Positions 24,831-36,438 of a DNA stretch of 64,000 nt are shown in pieces. Source of the DNA: Zarea fungicola. Lineage: Eukaryota > Ascomycota > Sordariomycetes > Hypocreales > Cordycipitaceae. The notes below the pieces were generated by a model. The model ran no database searches, was not told where the DNA came from, and saw only the letters and a program-made list of their open reading frames with translations. Positions within the stretch are counted from its first letter, which is position 1, and every line of letters begins with the position of its first letter. The stretch is taken from assembly GCA_900169235.1 (NCBI GenBank), contig FWCC01000068.1, forward strand, positions 62,001 to 126,000, written 5' to 3'. A program made the translations under genes and the position numbers.

Positions 24831-27495
24831 TCACTGACTGGGTGCACCGCCAGGGCCGCCCTGGACAGGCCCGTAGGCAGGCTGGTTGTATTGTACGCTT
24901 GGACTCATCCCATACATTGGCTGGCCTTGCTGTGAGCCTTGGTGAACCATGGCAGTCGCTGAGGGTCGTCCTGGGCTGGGGTATCCATTTGCAGCAGGCC
25001 CTGGCTGCGGCCCAGTAACGGGCATGAACTGTCCATGCGCGCCCGGATACATCATCTGTGGTGCTCCAACCATTCCTTGAGGGCCAGGCATGAAGTGTGG
25101 CTGCATCATCATAGGCCCTTGAGGCGGGGCAAAATGAGGGTGTGTGTTTGAAAAGCTGCGATACTGGCCCATCTGCGGGGCTCCGCCTAAGAACACAGGT
25201 TGGGTATATGCCATTTGACCGGGGGAATTGTAAGCCATTGTCATCTGGCCCATACGAGGCGATGCGAACGATTGTTGTGAGTTTGAATGCATCATGCGAT
25301 GATCGTCGTGCCCGTATTGGCCATGGGGAAGAGGGCCGTGGTGGGGCGTATGCATCTGCATCGGCGGCATAGCAGGAGACTGACGTTGCCCCATGTTGTG
25401 CGAGCCATGCTGCAGATGGAACGGCAGCTGGTGCTGATGCGCAATATGCGGCATTGCATGCGCAGGATTGGGTGTTGCCATGGAAGGCCCTGTGAACGGG
25501 CCTCGTTCAAAGTATTCCTTGTAAGTAAGGTGCATGGTAGAATCAGCCTTCTCGTCGTCCTGAAGCTGTCGCCAGGTAGGAAGTGTATCGTAGGATGGTC
25601 GCAGGCCACCATTGTCATCCCATTTGCGGCCCTGAGGGGGAGCCATACTTTGAATATTTGAGAGAATGAAGCATTTGGTTACATCAACAGCCTTGGTCTT
25701 TCGGCGGATAAGCTGTCCATTGGCTGCGGCTGCAACGCTGGCGTCCGGAGTATTGTTAACAGCAGAGCGGGGGCTGGACCCAGCACTGGTATGGCTGTTG
25801 GGGTTGAACGAAGCCGCAAATGGGCTGGGTCTAAATTCATGGCTATTCGGATTCAGCTTTACACCCATGTGACCAGGAAGAGCACTGTGTCGGCGGTTGA
25901 AGTTTGCATCATTCTGGTTGGACGGGCCCGTAGGAGGCGCCCTCATTTCCTGACTAGCAGTGGGCTGTTGGCTGGCCGGTGGCTGTGAAAACTTCTGCTG
26001 TTCAACATTGCGTAGACGCTGCGCCAAGTTGCCAGTCTGCTGTGGCGGCATATGTTGAGGGGCACCACGATTGTTCCTGTAACCTTGTCCATGATACTGC
26101 TGAGGATATGGCTGCCGAGCTCCAGCCTGTCGATTAGGACCTCCAGCAGGTGAGGCACCTTGCGGTCCGACTGGAGCACGGGAGGTTCGTGCCTCCGTGG
26201 CAGGGGCAACGGTGGTGCCTTGCTCGGCCGCTTTGGGCGGGGTACCCTTAGCACTAACAGGTGAAGTTTTGGTAGAGGCATCAACCTTCGCTTTTGCAGT
26301 ATCCTCGGCATCTTTGAGGGCCCGGGCCTGTATTTCTCTTTGCTTGGCAGGGTCTTTGGCAATGATCGACACCAAATCATTTGGGACAGGCGTCGATAGC
26401 TTAAAGCTCGTGGCAAACTTGCGAAGCTCAGTAAGCTTGACTTCCTTGTCGGCCTTAGCCTTGCTGCTCCGAGCCTTTTCTGCGTTAATCCGCTGCTGGG
26501 TGGCGAACGTCTTGAATGAATTAAGAACATCACGCTCAACAGTTGAAGTGGCACTGGTGATTTTGTCGTTGGCTGCAGGTTTGCTGCCAGAGACAACAGA
26601 AGCGGCTGTCGAAGGAGTCTCAGTGACCTTGGCTGCAGATGGCTTAGACTCCTTTGATAGGGGTACATCGGCACCTGTTGACTTGCCATCGTTGCCCTTG
26701 GTTTCTACAGCCTCAGACGCAGCTTGCTTGATGTTGCCGTTTTTGGTATGATCAGGCGTCTGCCCGCGCGATTGGCTGATAGGCGTAGGGGCCTGCTTTT
26801 TCGCAGGTGCTTTGATCTGCGAAGAAATGATAGCAGGGTCTACTGGAGCACCCTTTACACTCGACTGGGCTGCAGGGGCTCGCTTTGCGGGAGGAGTATA
26901 TTTGTTCTCGCGTCCACCGCTTAGGGGCGGAAAGTCTTGTCGCCGAACGCCACTATATCTATTCGAAGTTAATATCACAAGTACCTGTCTTTTGCACAGG
27001 GTAGCATACTTGTCTTCTTCGTTATCATCACCACCACCATTTCCATTGAAGTCCATAATTCGCTCCTCAGCAACGTGCGCAGTAGTTGGAGCACTGCGCT
27101 CGATTTCTCGCGCCTTTCTGTCAGCAGCGGCCATTCTTTCGCGATACTGAGGGTGGTTTTTATTAATAGTCGTTGTGTAGAAGTGCTCGTTGTAGTCGGT
27201 CTTCAGTCCAAAAAGGCGCTCGTTTGCAGCAAACTGGTCCCATTGACCGCCGCCAGATGAACCTTCCAAGCTAGTATCAAGACCATCACCTGGCTCTGGG
27301 ACCCATGGCTGAAGAACTCTTTCGCCGGCTGGGCGGCTGTTCGAGATCGCTGTATCGGTTCGAAAGCCACTTCGATGACCTACGAGTGTTTAGTCGGGAA
27401 GCGAGCACAGACAGTAGAAACCCTTTGCACTCACCATTCTGTCCACGGCCATCGCCTCTGCTGCCAGAAGCAATACTCTCCTTCTTCGGCGGCAT
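24831..27495 (-). CDS. Ataxin-2/Pbp1-like protein (LsmAD and PAM2)
   Basis: Three exons, complement(24831..26958, 27010..27379, 27435..27495), give 852 residues. Intron 1 (GTGAGT, branch CTAAAC, acceptor CGTAG) joins GQNG to HRSGFRTDTAIS. Intron 2 (GTATGC...AATAG) restores the conserved EEDKYSGVRRQDFPPL. The LsmAD region lies at about residues 40-130 (GGGQWDQFAANERLFGLKTDYNEH). A PAM2 motif, LNPNSHEFRP, at about 512-521 should bind poly(A)-binding protein. The rest is disordered and rich in Pro, Gln, Met and Gly. Pbp1/ataxin-2 proteins act in mRNA stability, translation and stress granules. The N-terminal Lsm domain normally ahead of LsmAD is not seen in this model or in the 1.9 kb upstream. 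Confidence 0.85.
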
Positions 27496-29419
27496 TGTTT
27501 CGAGTTCTGGATGATGTCTATTTTGTCTTGTTTTGAACAAACCGCAAGATGCCCAGATGGAGACGAATTTCGGCCAGAAGCAAAATCTCTCAATGCCGTA
27601 ACACGAAGTGTCCCTGTTTAGAAAAAATAATAAAATTTAAAGTCAGCCACGAAAAGCCCCGAGAGTTTTGCCGCTAGGCCTTGGAAAAGCCACGTAGCGA
27701 CACATGTTGCAAAAATTTGGGATGCGAACAGGATTGCGCAATGCAGAAATGAAATTTTGAGCAGATGTGAGGAGGTTGATATGCAACGGAGAGCGCAGAC
27801 GAACCTGTTAACGTATGCGGGAGCTCGGTATGTTTCGAGGAAACGTGGGAGAATCAAGAGCGCTCGTCAGGCAGGGAGATATGGAGAATACCAAGATTAT
27901 ATTCACCGCTTGACCTAGTTGATTCATGTATTAGCGGATGTTTGATTGCAGCGCGTAGCTTCTTAATTGGGGAGCGACGATGAATGGCTCAGGGGTTTTA
28001 TCAGACACCTCCCTCTTGCAAACAAAATGTAAAGCCAAGGCGAAAATGGTCAAGGAGAGGGTGCGGGGCATGGCTTACCAGGAGGGGCAACTGAGGTCTT
28101 CAAAAACAGGCCGTATGTCTTCGCCGCCGTATTCGCCCAGCTCGTCGCTGCTAGGATTGCCTCTGAACAGGCGCAGCGGGCATGGAGAGATGGTTTGCAG
28201 TCGAGAAAGGGACTGAGGTCTCGCTGTGGAGATGGTTGATGAGGCTTTGTTTTCCCTACCCTGTCGCTCTTGCCAGACTAGTGGGAAAAAGGCCTGGCGT
28301 GTCCACAATCGGGGCCAAGACAGCGGGAGGGAGGTACCTAAATGGTGACCTTGCCGTACAGTATCGATACAGTGCTCAGTGCCAAAATTTACGGAGCCCT
28401 AATGCGCTACTGTGCGCCGTGGCCGTCGCCATAAGCGCAAGCATGGTTGCAGACATACAGTGCGAATAGAACTATTCCAAGTAGCTCCTGTTTGCTCAAG
28501 ATGTACCGGTCTTAATCCCTTGGGTTTGGCGCGGGAAGAAGCTTCCAAAACCACTCCAAAACTGCCGGCGGGACGACACACGAGACCACCCTGATTCACC
28601 CATTTGGAAGAGCCTGCTTCGTCCGCCAGTGAAGTACCTACTTTTACCTGACACCCGTATAGTACACCCCAGGCCCGCGCTGGCGTGTAGTCATGCAAGC
28701 CAAATGAGAATAAATTATTCAACCCAGTGGTTCTATTCGTACGAGCTGGATTTAACAGCCACGTGATGAAACCTCCCAGCCGGCTGAACGGAGTACAAAG
28801 GCACCAAACCTACCAGTAACATGCCGCGCTCATAACAAAAGACTGTAAAAGGGGCATCGGTTACATGTACTTCCAGTGTGCTATTTATGGTGAGCTAGTG
28901 GTAAATCAGATGGAAGACAGTGTTACAAGAAGATTGGTCGTTCCAGCTAGACTGGTTGTTTTATCAAGGTTAGTAAATCGGAGTTGCTGGGAGCACTCAT
29001 TCACAGCAACTTCCATAGATCTTCAATATTGACATCAAATTGATAATGGGGACCAATTCGGGAGAGAAATCAATACCTTCCTCATATGAGATGTGCACAC
29101 CGCAATGCTGGGCTGTGTGAATTATGATCATCCTATGCACCTTTTCAAGCCTCGAGGTCCTTAATATTCTGCCAGACGACAAAGCGTTTATAAAGGACAG
29201 AGTGCAAGGCAGTGCCACCTTGCAGGTGCTGAGGTCGCCATAAACTTAATAGGTTTACATGTGAAGCGGAATACTAGATATAAGACGTACGCCAGCAAAA
29301 GAAATGTGAGAACAAATGAGAATCCTTTCTACTACAGTTATTGACAATATGACAAGCGTCATCCTCTGCGTCTAGTCCACCCTGACTAATGGTACATGAT
29401 TTTGTGTTTGGGGATCCAT
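27496..29419. other. Gene-free interval upstream of ataxin-2-like gene
   Basis: This holds the presumed promoter and 5' UTR of the ataxin-2-like gene and the 3' flank of QCR2. I looked here specifically for an Lsm-encoding exon on the minus strand and did not find one. Frames at 27980-28216 and 28399-28722 have no recognisable content. Confidence 0.45.
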
Positions 29420-30967
29420 TTATACGCGGAGACCAATTTCCTCAGCGTAGGGAAGAACGAAAAGGTCACCAACGGTGGAAACAGTAGCCTTGCCGTCAAG
29501 AAGAGCCTTGGCAGTCTATCCAATAGTTAGTTTTTAGCTTCTAGAGGTTGACATAGCGCAGCGTGAACTTACAGTCTTCAGTTTATCGGCGCTCACGGCG
29601 TCAAAAGACTTGCTAATAGTGGTAATATCAAGAGGCTTGCCACCGTTTACCAGGCCGTTACCGGCAAGGAGAATACTCGAGTCGCGGAGCTGAGCCTTGT
29701 CCAGGGCCTCGAATTTGGCGTTTGCAATAGCCTTGCTGACGTCCTCTTTGCTGACGGAACCCTCGGCAATAGCCTTAAGAGCCTTGACAGTATCCTCAGC
29801 ACCCTTGCGGACGGAAGCAGCAGCACCAGTAAGCTGGATAGCCAAGAGACCAGCATCAGAGTATGTGATGCTGGAAGCGGAAGCGGAGAGGCCGGGAGTT
29901 GCAGCTGCAGCCTTGGAGAGAAAGCTGAAGCCGGGAGACCATTTGACCGAGGGCTGGTTGCCGAGGAGCGAGGCGAGAACGGCAATCTCAGGCTTGGAAC
30001 CGTTTGCATCAGATCCAGGGAAAGCAATTACAATGGAGTTGCCGGCGGGGTTGGCAGTACGCTGCTCACCACCGAAGTACTTGGAAGCCTCGGTCTTGAG
30101 AGATTGGCCGCTCTGCGAGGTGGCGGGGACGTCCTTGAAGAACTGGTTTACCCAGCGAGAGAGGGTCTCGCCGTTTGCACCATCGGCGACGATGGCAATA
30201 TTGGGCTTGGTGTAGACAGCGTCGGCATAGCTAGCAACATACTCCTCGTTCAAGTACTTCTGGGTGGGAACAGCGGAGTAGGTAGCAAGAGGAGCCCCGA
30301 GGCCAGTGTGGAAGGCAACGGCGTGGGCGTTGTCGAGAGCAATCGCGGCGACGTTGGAGGTGTTGGCGGCCTGGCGGAGATGCAGAACGCGCTCGACTTC
30401 CTCGTGGAACTCATGAGCTAGCCCAAGCCATTAGTTTTAGGGCAGCAATTGCGTAGTATCGAATGATCTTACTGGTGTACTTGGTCTGAGTGACAACCTC
30501 GGCAAGCAGCTCAGCGAAGTAAGGGAGATCCTCCTTGAGGAAGCTGGCGCTAACGATGAGAGCCTCGCGGGTATGGCTAGCAGTCAATTGACCTCCAAGG
30601 AGCTCAGCTTCGCGATTGATGCGCAGGGCAGATCGTTTTTGCGTGTTCTGTAATGGATGGGTTAGAAAATGGAAAACTGAGCTTAAGGATTGCGGACGGC
30701 GCAGCTTACCTTGAATGCAAACTCCTCAAGACCGACGGTCAGACCGGGGAGGGGTTGGTATCGGGTACCAGCCTTGGCAACAATGGAGAGCTTGGTAGTA
30801 GGGCCGTGAGCGTCTCTGGAAGCTACCTTGAGGCCATTGGCATCGGAAGTCTCAAAGGCTCCCGAGGAGGCAACAGCTGCGAAACCTCGCTGCTGGGCCG
30901 GGCGCACGCTGCAGGACCTGCGGGCGGCCTGCTGCGCGTTTCTCGCGAGGACTGATCTCGAGATCAT
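29420..30967 (-). CDS. QCR2: Cytochrome bc1 complex core protein 2
   Basis: Four exons, complement(29420..29515, 29573..30417, 30473..30647, 30710..30967), give 457 residues. All donors are GTAAG-type, and the joins give LEEFAFK/NTQKRSALR, KYTTHEFHEEVERVL and LKT/TAKALL. The N-terminus is Arg- and Ala-rich, typical of a mitochondrial presequence. The protein belongs to the M16 peptidase fold. The zinc motif HxxEH of active processing peptidases is replaced around VGLEEFAFKNT, where both histidines are lost, as expected for the non-catalytic core subunit. It is a structural subunit of respiratory complex III in the inner membrane. The promoter is shared with the divergent RPC82 gene. Confidence 0.93.
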
Positions 30968-31503
30968 TTTCGGGTATTCGTGGCGTAGGCAATTGATTGA
31001 ACCTTGAGCCGTCGTCGAAGAGCAATTGGACACCAAAAAGAAGTGCCTCGTCGAACTGCTCCCCGTCTAATTTTCGGACACGGGGATTCGGCCAATCACG
31101 TGATGGCAATTATTCCGCACCTGGGCACCTGAGGCTGGCATGGATGGCTGGCCAAATTTTAGGTGCTGTCCACTGTAGCGCAAATTCTCAGGTCACCTCC
31201 AGGTACCACTAAGCCGCCTAACAGCCGGAAGGCTACCAATCAGATACAGCGTCGTCGGCCCCAACCAGCCCACCTCGCTGGTAGGTGGGCTTCTTTCGCC
31301 TATGCAAACTGGCAGAAAAAATTCATAGAGTCACATTTTCAACAAGCGACTCGCAGCTTTTCAACGCGCCCCTCTCATTTAGTAGTTTAGTCACAGTCGT
31401 CGGCTGGAGAAACTGACAGCTTATTTATCACATACTTCAATGACTTCGCGGTAGCCATTGGTGAGCTCTAGAGATAGTGAGAGCATCTCTAGGAGCGATC
31501 GCA
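30968..31503. promoter_or_regulatory. Divergent promoter QCR2 / RPC82
   Basis: The 536 bp between two opposite start codons must serve both genes. No reading frame was called. A pair of TACC-type words occurs near 31200-31206, and the rest has no motif that I recognise. Confidence 0.5.
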
Positions 31504-33635
31504 ATGCTCGTTGTTAGTCTACAACCGCCTGCGCGTGTTGCTAGCAGCATGAAGCTAATCAGCACTTTAGACAAAGCATGCAGCTGAGCTCTGTGCTCTC
31601 CTGGTCAACGATCTCTACGGCGAGCTACCATCGGTAAGCTTTCTTCCTTTTCTTTCTCCCGTAATTAGCATTCATGTGTACCGGGAAATCTTCAATCTAA
31701 CGACATGTAGCGTATCCTAGATGCACTCTTTACCAAAGGCCGCTCAACTATTGCGCAACTCACGCAATACACATCCCTTCCACCACGATACCTCCGCAAT
31801 GGACTGAGTTCTTTGATCCAGCAAAACCTACTTTACCACTACACCGACTCCGATGGCAGAGGGACGAGCTACGAAGCCAATCCCGATGCATGCTACTGCC
31901 TCGTTCGATTTGGCAAGATTCTAGAAGCTCTGGAAAGTCAATATGGAACTGCAGAGCGCGATTTAGTGCAGACTATTCTCCAGCTTGGATTTGCACGAAT
32001 CGCAGATCTGGCGCAGGCCTTCAAGGGCAGGGCGTCAAAAACTAACGGCCACACGAACGGGTCAGCAGAGGCACATTCTGGGCTTATTGAATCAGAAGCA
32101 CATCTCAATGCTGTACTCGGAAGGCTGATTCAGGCCGAAATCATTGAGACAATGCGAGCGGATAGTTTTCGCAACCCCCGAGAGGTTTACCGTGAAATTG
32201 AGCAGGAAGTAACCAGAACGGGGCCAGGCGAGAAGATAAGCAAGATGACCAATGAGCAGCATGGTCAAATCATGTCGAAATATCGCACATTCAAGGAGCA
32301 GGGTAAGAGCCTAAAGCGCCAACTTGATATTACAAGAGGCACCGTCGGCAAGCGACGAAAGCTTCAAAATGGCCGAGGGCGACACGTGGATGACGATTTT
32401 GATGCTTCTTTTTTGAATGTAAGGACCTTACATCTCCATCTCCTCCACACATCTATGCGAGGGGAAATGTGCTAATCATCTCCCAGCCGAACATTGTAGT
32501 GAGGGTAAATCACGAGAAATGTTTGGTTGAGCTGCGGAACCACCGAATGGCAACATTTGCGTCAGATATGCTTGGTGAAGTCACTGGCTCTATCTACAGG
32601 ACAGTCCTAGATCTTCTGTCTGTCGACATTTCGAAATGTCGCCCTGATCCGTTTCTAGAGGACGAGGCGCCACTTAACTTGGCCGTCAGTACTAGCGAAA
32701 TTTTCCATCACTTAGATGAATCCATTAACGTTCAAGGTGGGATCGGTAAGGCACCCAAGGACAAGATTGATTTCCAGAGTGCGGAGAAGATCAGAGCAGA
32801 CCCACAAGACTCAGACAGTGAATCTGATGCTTCCGACAGCGAGGTGCCAGTACGGAGACCCTCTGCAGCTGTTCGAAACGTGGACATGGACTTGGACGAC
32901 CCGTTTCATGAGTCGGATGACGATAAGGCAAATGGAGCGCCTCACACGAATGGGGACCGCAAACCCAAAGTCAAATTCGAGGATGATGGGCCTTCCAAGG
33001 CGAGTCGTATGGACCAGATGCGCCAGCATCTGTTGCTCTTGGCCGAGAGCAAGCACAAATTTGTACGGCATTGTGGTTCTCAAGGCGGTGGGCAGTGGAC
33101 TGTTGACTTTTCCAAGGTCATCAATCGGCTCAAGGAAACGGAATTGGATGCGTACATTGAGCAGTCCTTTGGTCGGCATGGACTGCGGCTTACTCGTATT
33201 CTGCGCGAAAAAGGCAAATTGGATGAAAAGATGCTCCCATCCGCGGCACTTATGAAAAAGTCGGATGTCCAGCTCAAGATGATCGCTATGCAAATGGCAG
33301 GTCTTGTTGATGTTCAGGAAGTGCCCAAGGATAATAGCCGTATGGCAAATCGAACACTATTCTTCTGGTTCTTTGACAGGGAAAGAACTGAAGAGCAGGT
33401 GCTTGATGATATTTACAAGGCCATGGTGAGAGGCCTACAGACGCTACAGGTCGAGCGGCACAGAGAAAGGAACATTCTTTCCTTTGTAGACCGAAAAGAC
33501 GTACAAGGCAAGGAGGAGGAGGTGATGACAGCAGAACATTACAACAAATACAATAACCATCTGGACGTCCAGAGTAAGCTCCTGGGGCAAGTCATGCGAC
33601 TTGATGAGATGGTTGCCGTTTTCAGGGACTACTAG
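31504..33635 (+). CDS. RPC82: RNA polymerase III subunit RPC82 (RPC3)
   Basis: Four exons, 31504..31512, 31571..31633, 31711..32418 and 32487..33635, give 642 residues. The start lies on a 9-nt exon encoding MLV. A GTTAGT donor and a GCTAATC branch then lead to an acceptor at TTTAG, giving MLVTKHAAELCALLVNDLYG, which matches the usual fungal N-terminus. Without that micro-exon, the frame has a stop directly upstream. Winged-helix segments follow (SLPPRYLRNGLSSLIQQNLL). An acidic Asp/Ser-rich insertion sits near residues 345-370, and the conserved C-terminal half ends in VFRDY. RPC82 helps Pol III bind promoters and TFIIIB and start transcription of tRNA and 5S genes. Confidence 0.92.
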
Positions 33636-34466
33636 GCGCAAGGGAAGGTATTCCTGTCATACAGATAGGACGAATTTTGAACACTATGTTACACCATAAA
33701 TCTTGCATATGAATACCCACGCGAATCTTGTGAATATGTCGTGAGCCGGCTAGTATAGTTTTGCATTTGAGGAGGCTCTTGGCCTGTGTAAAATGAATCA
33801 GCTCCGGACACAAGTACGACAAAGATCTGGTCTACTTTTGCCAGTCTCGAATTGGCTGGCTACAGTTGCCTGAATGATTCCACAATAATTGGCGTTTGTG
33901 TTCTCAGCTTCGTGGAGACGTGGGTCACAGCACAACGGCAGGATAGTGAATGCGAATAAAGCTTCATTAAGCGTGACCGTTTCACGACAGGAATGGAACA
34001 AGGCGAGTAAGCCTAGAAACCAAAATCACACCTAGTTTGCGCTTCTAACTGAGCGCCGATTTTGGCGATATAGGGTAATGCGTAGCTTCATTACTAGTGT
34101 TCCCAGGGCCAAGCTGGACACGGGAAACTTTAGCGGGCAAAGGCCAACGAAAGTGGCTTTCGGGGCTCGTTTCCAAGTGATCCAGCGCAGGGCGCCTCTG
34201 AAAACGGCATAATTTCGAGAGGGGTCATGCGCTAGCGCAAGCTAGAAGCAGATTGTCAGATGCTGAGCAGCTTGTCGTGTGCTATGCCCGAAGTCGGGAG
34301 CTAAAGCTGAGATAATTTAGTGACTGGCGGCAGCATTTGCGCGTGCCTGGCCAGCTTCTTTGCGGGACCCCATAATTTTTTCCATCTCACAATTTCAGGA
34401 GCATTTCAACGGCCGGCAATTCGACATCCTTCAACAACGAAAAGCAACCCGAACTGCTTATACAGA
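33636..34466. other. Gene-free interval
   Basis: This holds the RPC82 3' UTR and the promoter of the mitochondrial carrier. No reading frame, repeat or motif stood out. Confidence 0.5.
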
Positions 34467-35792
34467 ATGTCTCCCGCAGCTGGTGGAAGCGAAAAGGAGT
34501 CTAACCTTGCTAGACTCCTCGGCTCAGGTATGGCATGCTCTATTCTTGCGCGTCTTGCAGCACAGCGCCTAGGTCGATATATTCCGCAGTCGCTTCACTT
34601 GCTAACCCACCACCATAGGCTCTGCTGGTATTGCCGAGCTGGCAATTTTCCATCCCGTATGCCGTTGGCAAATGCAAGAACGATGCCTGCCAAGCAGCGT
34701 TGCTAACTTTTAGTCTAGGTCGACACGATTGCGAAGCGATTGATGAGCAACCAGACAAGGGTATGTCGGCAATATGAAAAGTTAGGGAGTCACTCTTGTC
34801 GCTTAGTGTGCTAATAGCTCTGCGTTCCTAGATCGCCAATGCCTCCGAACTAAACCAAGTCATCTTCAAGGACAAAGCTGGCGCCACTGCTGGTCGCAAG
34901 TTCATCTCGCTCTTCCCCGGCCTAGGCTATGCTGCCGGCTACAAGGTCCTCCAGCGTGTATACAAGTATGGTGGCCAGCCTGTTGCCCGTGACTGGCTCG
35001 GTAAGCACTATGGCAAGGACTTCGAGTCTGCCTTTGGCAAGAAGACCGGCAAGGCTGTCATGCACTCGACTGCTGGCAGGTATGTTTAATGCGACCGACC
35101 CGACCCCCAACTTGTAAAGCTGCGAGACACGGCTAACCTTTCTACAGTTTGATCGGTATCGGTGAAATCGTCCTCCTTCCCCTCGATGTTCTCAAGATTA
35201 AGCGCCAGACCAACCCCGAGGCCTTCCGCGGCCGTGGTGTCCTGAAGATTATTGGTGATGAAGGTTTCGGACTATACCGTGGTTGGGGCTGGACTGCTGC
35301 CAGAAACGCCCCTGGCTCATTCGCCGTATGCAACCATCTCTGCTCGTGAATTGCCTTATTTGGTTGCTAACTTGGGTATCTAGCTGTTCGGTGGTTCTGC
35401 ATTCGCCAAGGAGTACATCTTCCACTTGGAAGACTACAACAAGGCCTCCTGGTTCCAGAACTTTGTTGCTTCCATTGCTGGTGCCTCTGCCTCGCTTGTC
35501 GTCTCCGCGCCGCTCGATGTCATCAAGACGCGAATTCAGAACCGAAACTTTGACAACCCCGAGAGTGGTTTCAGAATTCTTTCCAACATGGCCCGAAATG
35601 AAGGCTTCTCCAGTTTTTTCAAGGGTCTGGTACCTAAGGTAAGACCCAGATGCCCCCTCCAGCCGACCACGATTTTGGAACGTGGACTAATGACTGTTAC
35701 TGTAGCTCCTAATGACTGGCCCCAAGCTCGTCTTTTCTTTCTGGCTAGCTCAGACGCTGATTCCGGCTTTTGACGTTATGTTCCGAAAGTAA
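34467..35792 (+). CDS. GGC1: Mitochondrial GTP/GDP carrier
   Basis: Seven exons, 34467..34527, 34619..34656, 34719..34760, 34832..35079, 35148..35325, 35384..35638 and 35706..35792, give 302 residues. Every join restores carrier sequence. Three carrier signatures are seen: PVDTIAKR, split by intron 2 after Pro; PLDVLKIKR; and PLDVIKTRIQ. Blocks such as LFPGLGYAAGYKVLQRVYKY, GWGWTAARNAPGSFALFGG and NRNFDNPESGFRI are characteristic of Ggc1 rather than other carriers. The protein exchanges GTP and GDP across the inner mitochondrial membrane, supporting mitochondrial translation and iron homeostasis. Exons 2 and 3 are only 38 and 42 nt, so automatic gene models may miss them. The C-terminus is FDVMFRK. 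Confidence 0.95.
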
Positions 35793-36438
35793 TATATATA
35801 TATATATATTTAATTGGCTTGAGAAGCTGAGAATTTTCAAGAGAAGGTTTGGGCTGTTGTGGAATTTTTTTTTTAAAAAAGCATCTAGACAAGATGTTTG
35901 GCTGGTATGTATGTGATTCGGGTTTATTATTGGGCATGCGGCAGCAGTAGAAACAAGCAGCACATAGAAGCACTCAGCTCTGTAGAATAAAATGGGCGTT
36001 TGAATCGGGTTATAATCACAGCCTCTATTACCACATTAAAAAACTTCTGAACCATTCTATAAGCAGCCATTAAGGGCAAGTAATTAGTACGTATTCATTG
36101 GCCCTTGAGATGGGCGCTTGCAAGGCCCAAGCACAAGACACGCCGCTGGCCGGGTTGCCCAGCAACGCCCGCCCTACATCGTAATAAACAAGCCGCCAAT
36201 ATCTGCTCGCTAGGCACATCAAGGCTCACTGCCGTGATTAAATCTCTCTAACGTCCGACGAGTTAATCCATCACCACCATTTATCCGGCTCTTGATATTG
36301 CAATTATTGCAGTGCATCTGCTTGTTTCTATTCCATAACCCGCGTCTTTCTGCGACGTCATTGGTATTCGCTTCCAACTGTGGATGGGGGCGCTGTCCAC
36401 ATTCTTGTCCTCTACGCTACATTCCAACCACCACAGCC
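35793..36438. other. Intergenic region with TA microsatellite
   Basis: A run of about ten TA dinucleotides directly follows the carrier stop codon (about 35790-35810). The remainder holds the 3' UTR and the promoter of the 1,904-residue coiled-coil gene. No gene was seen. Confidence 0.55.

Noticed and set aside
26197..26751. 184-codon frame opposite the ataxin-2-like gene
   Set aside because: Antisense to a well-supported coding exon; no family-like content.
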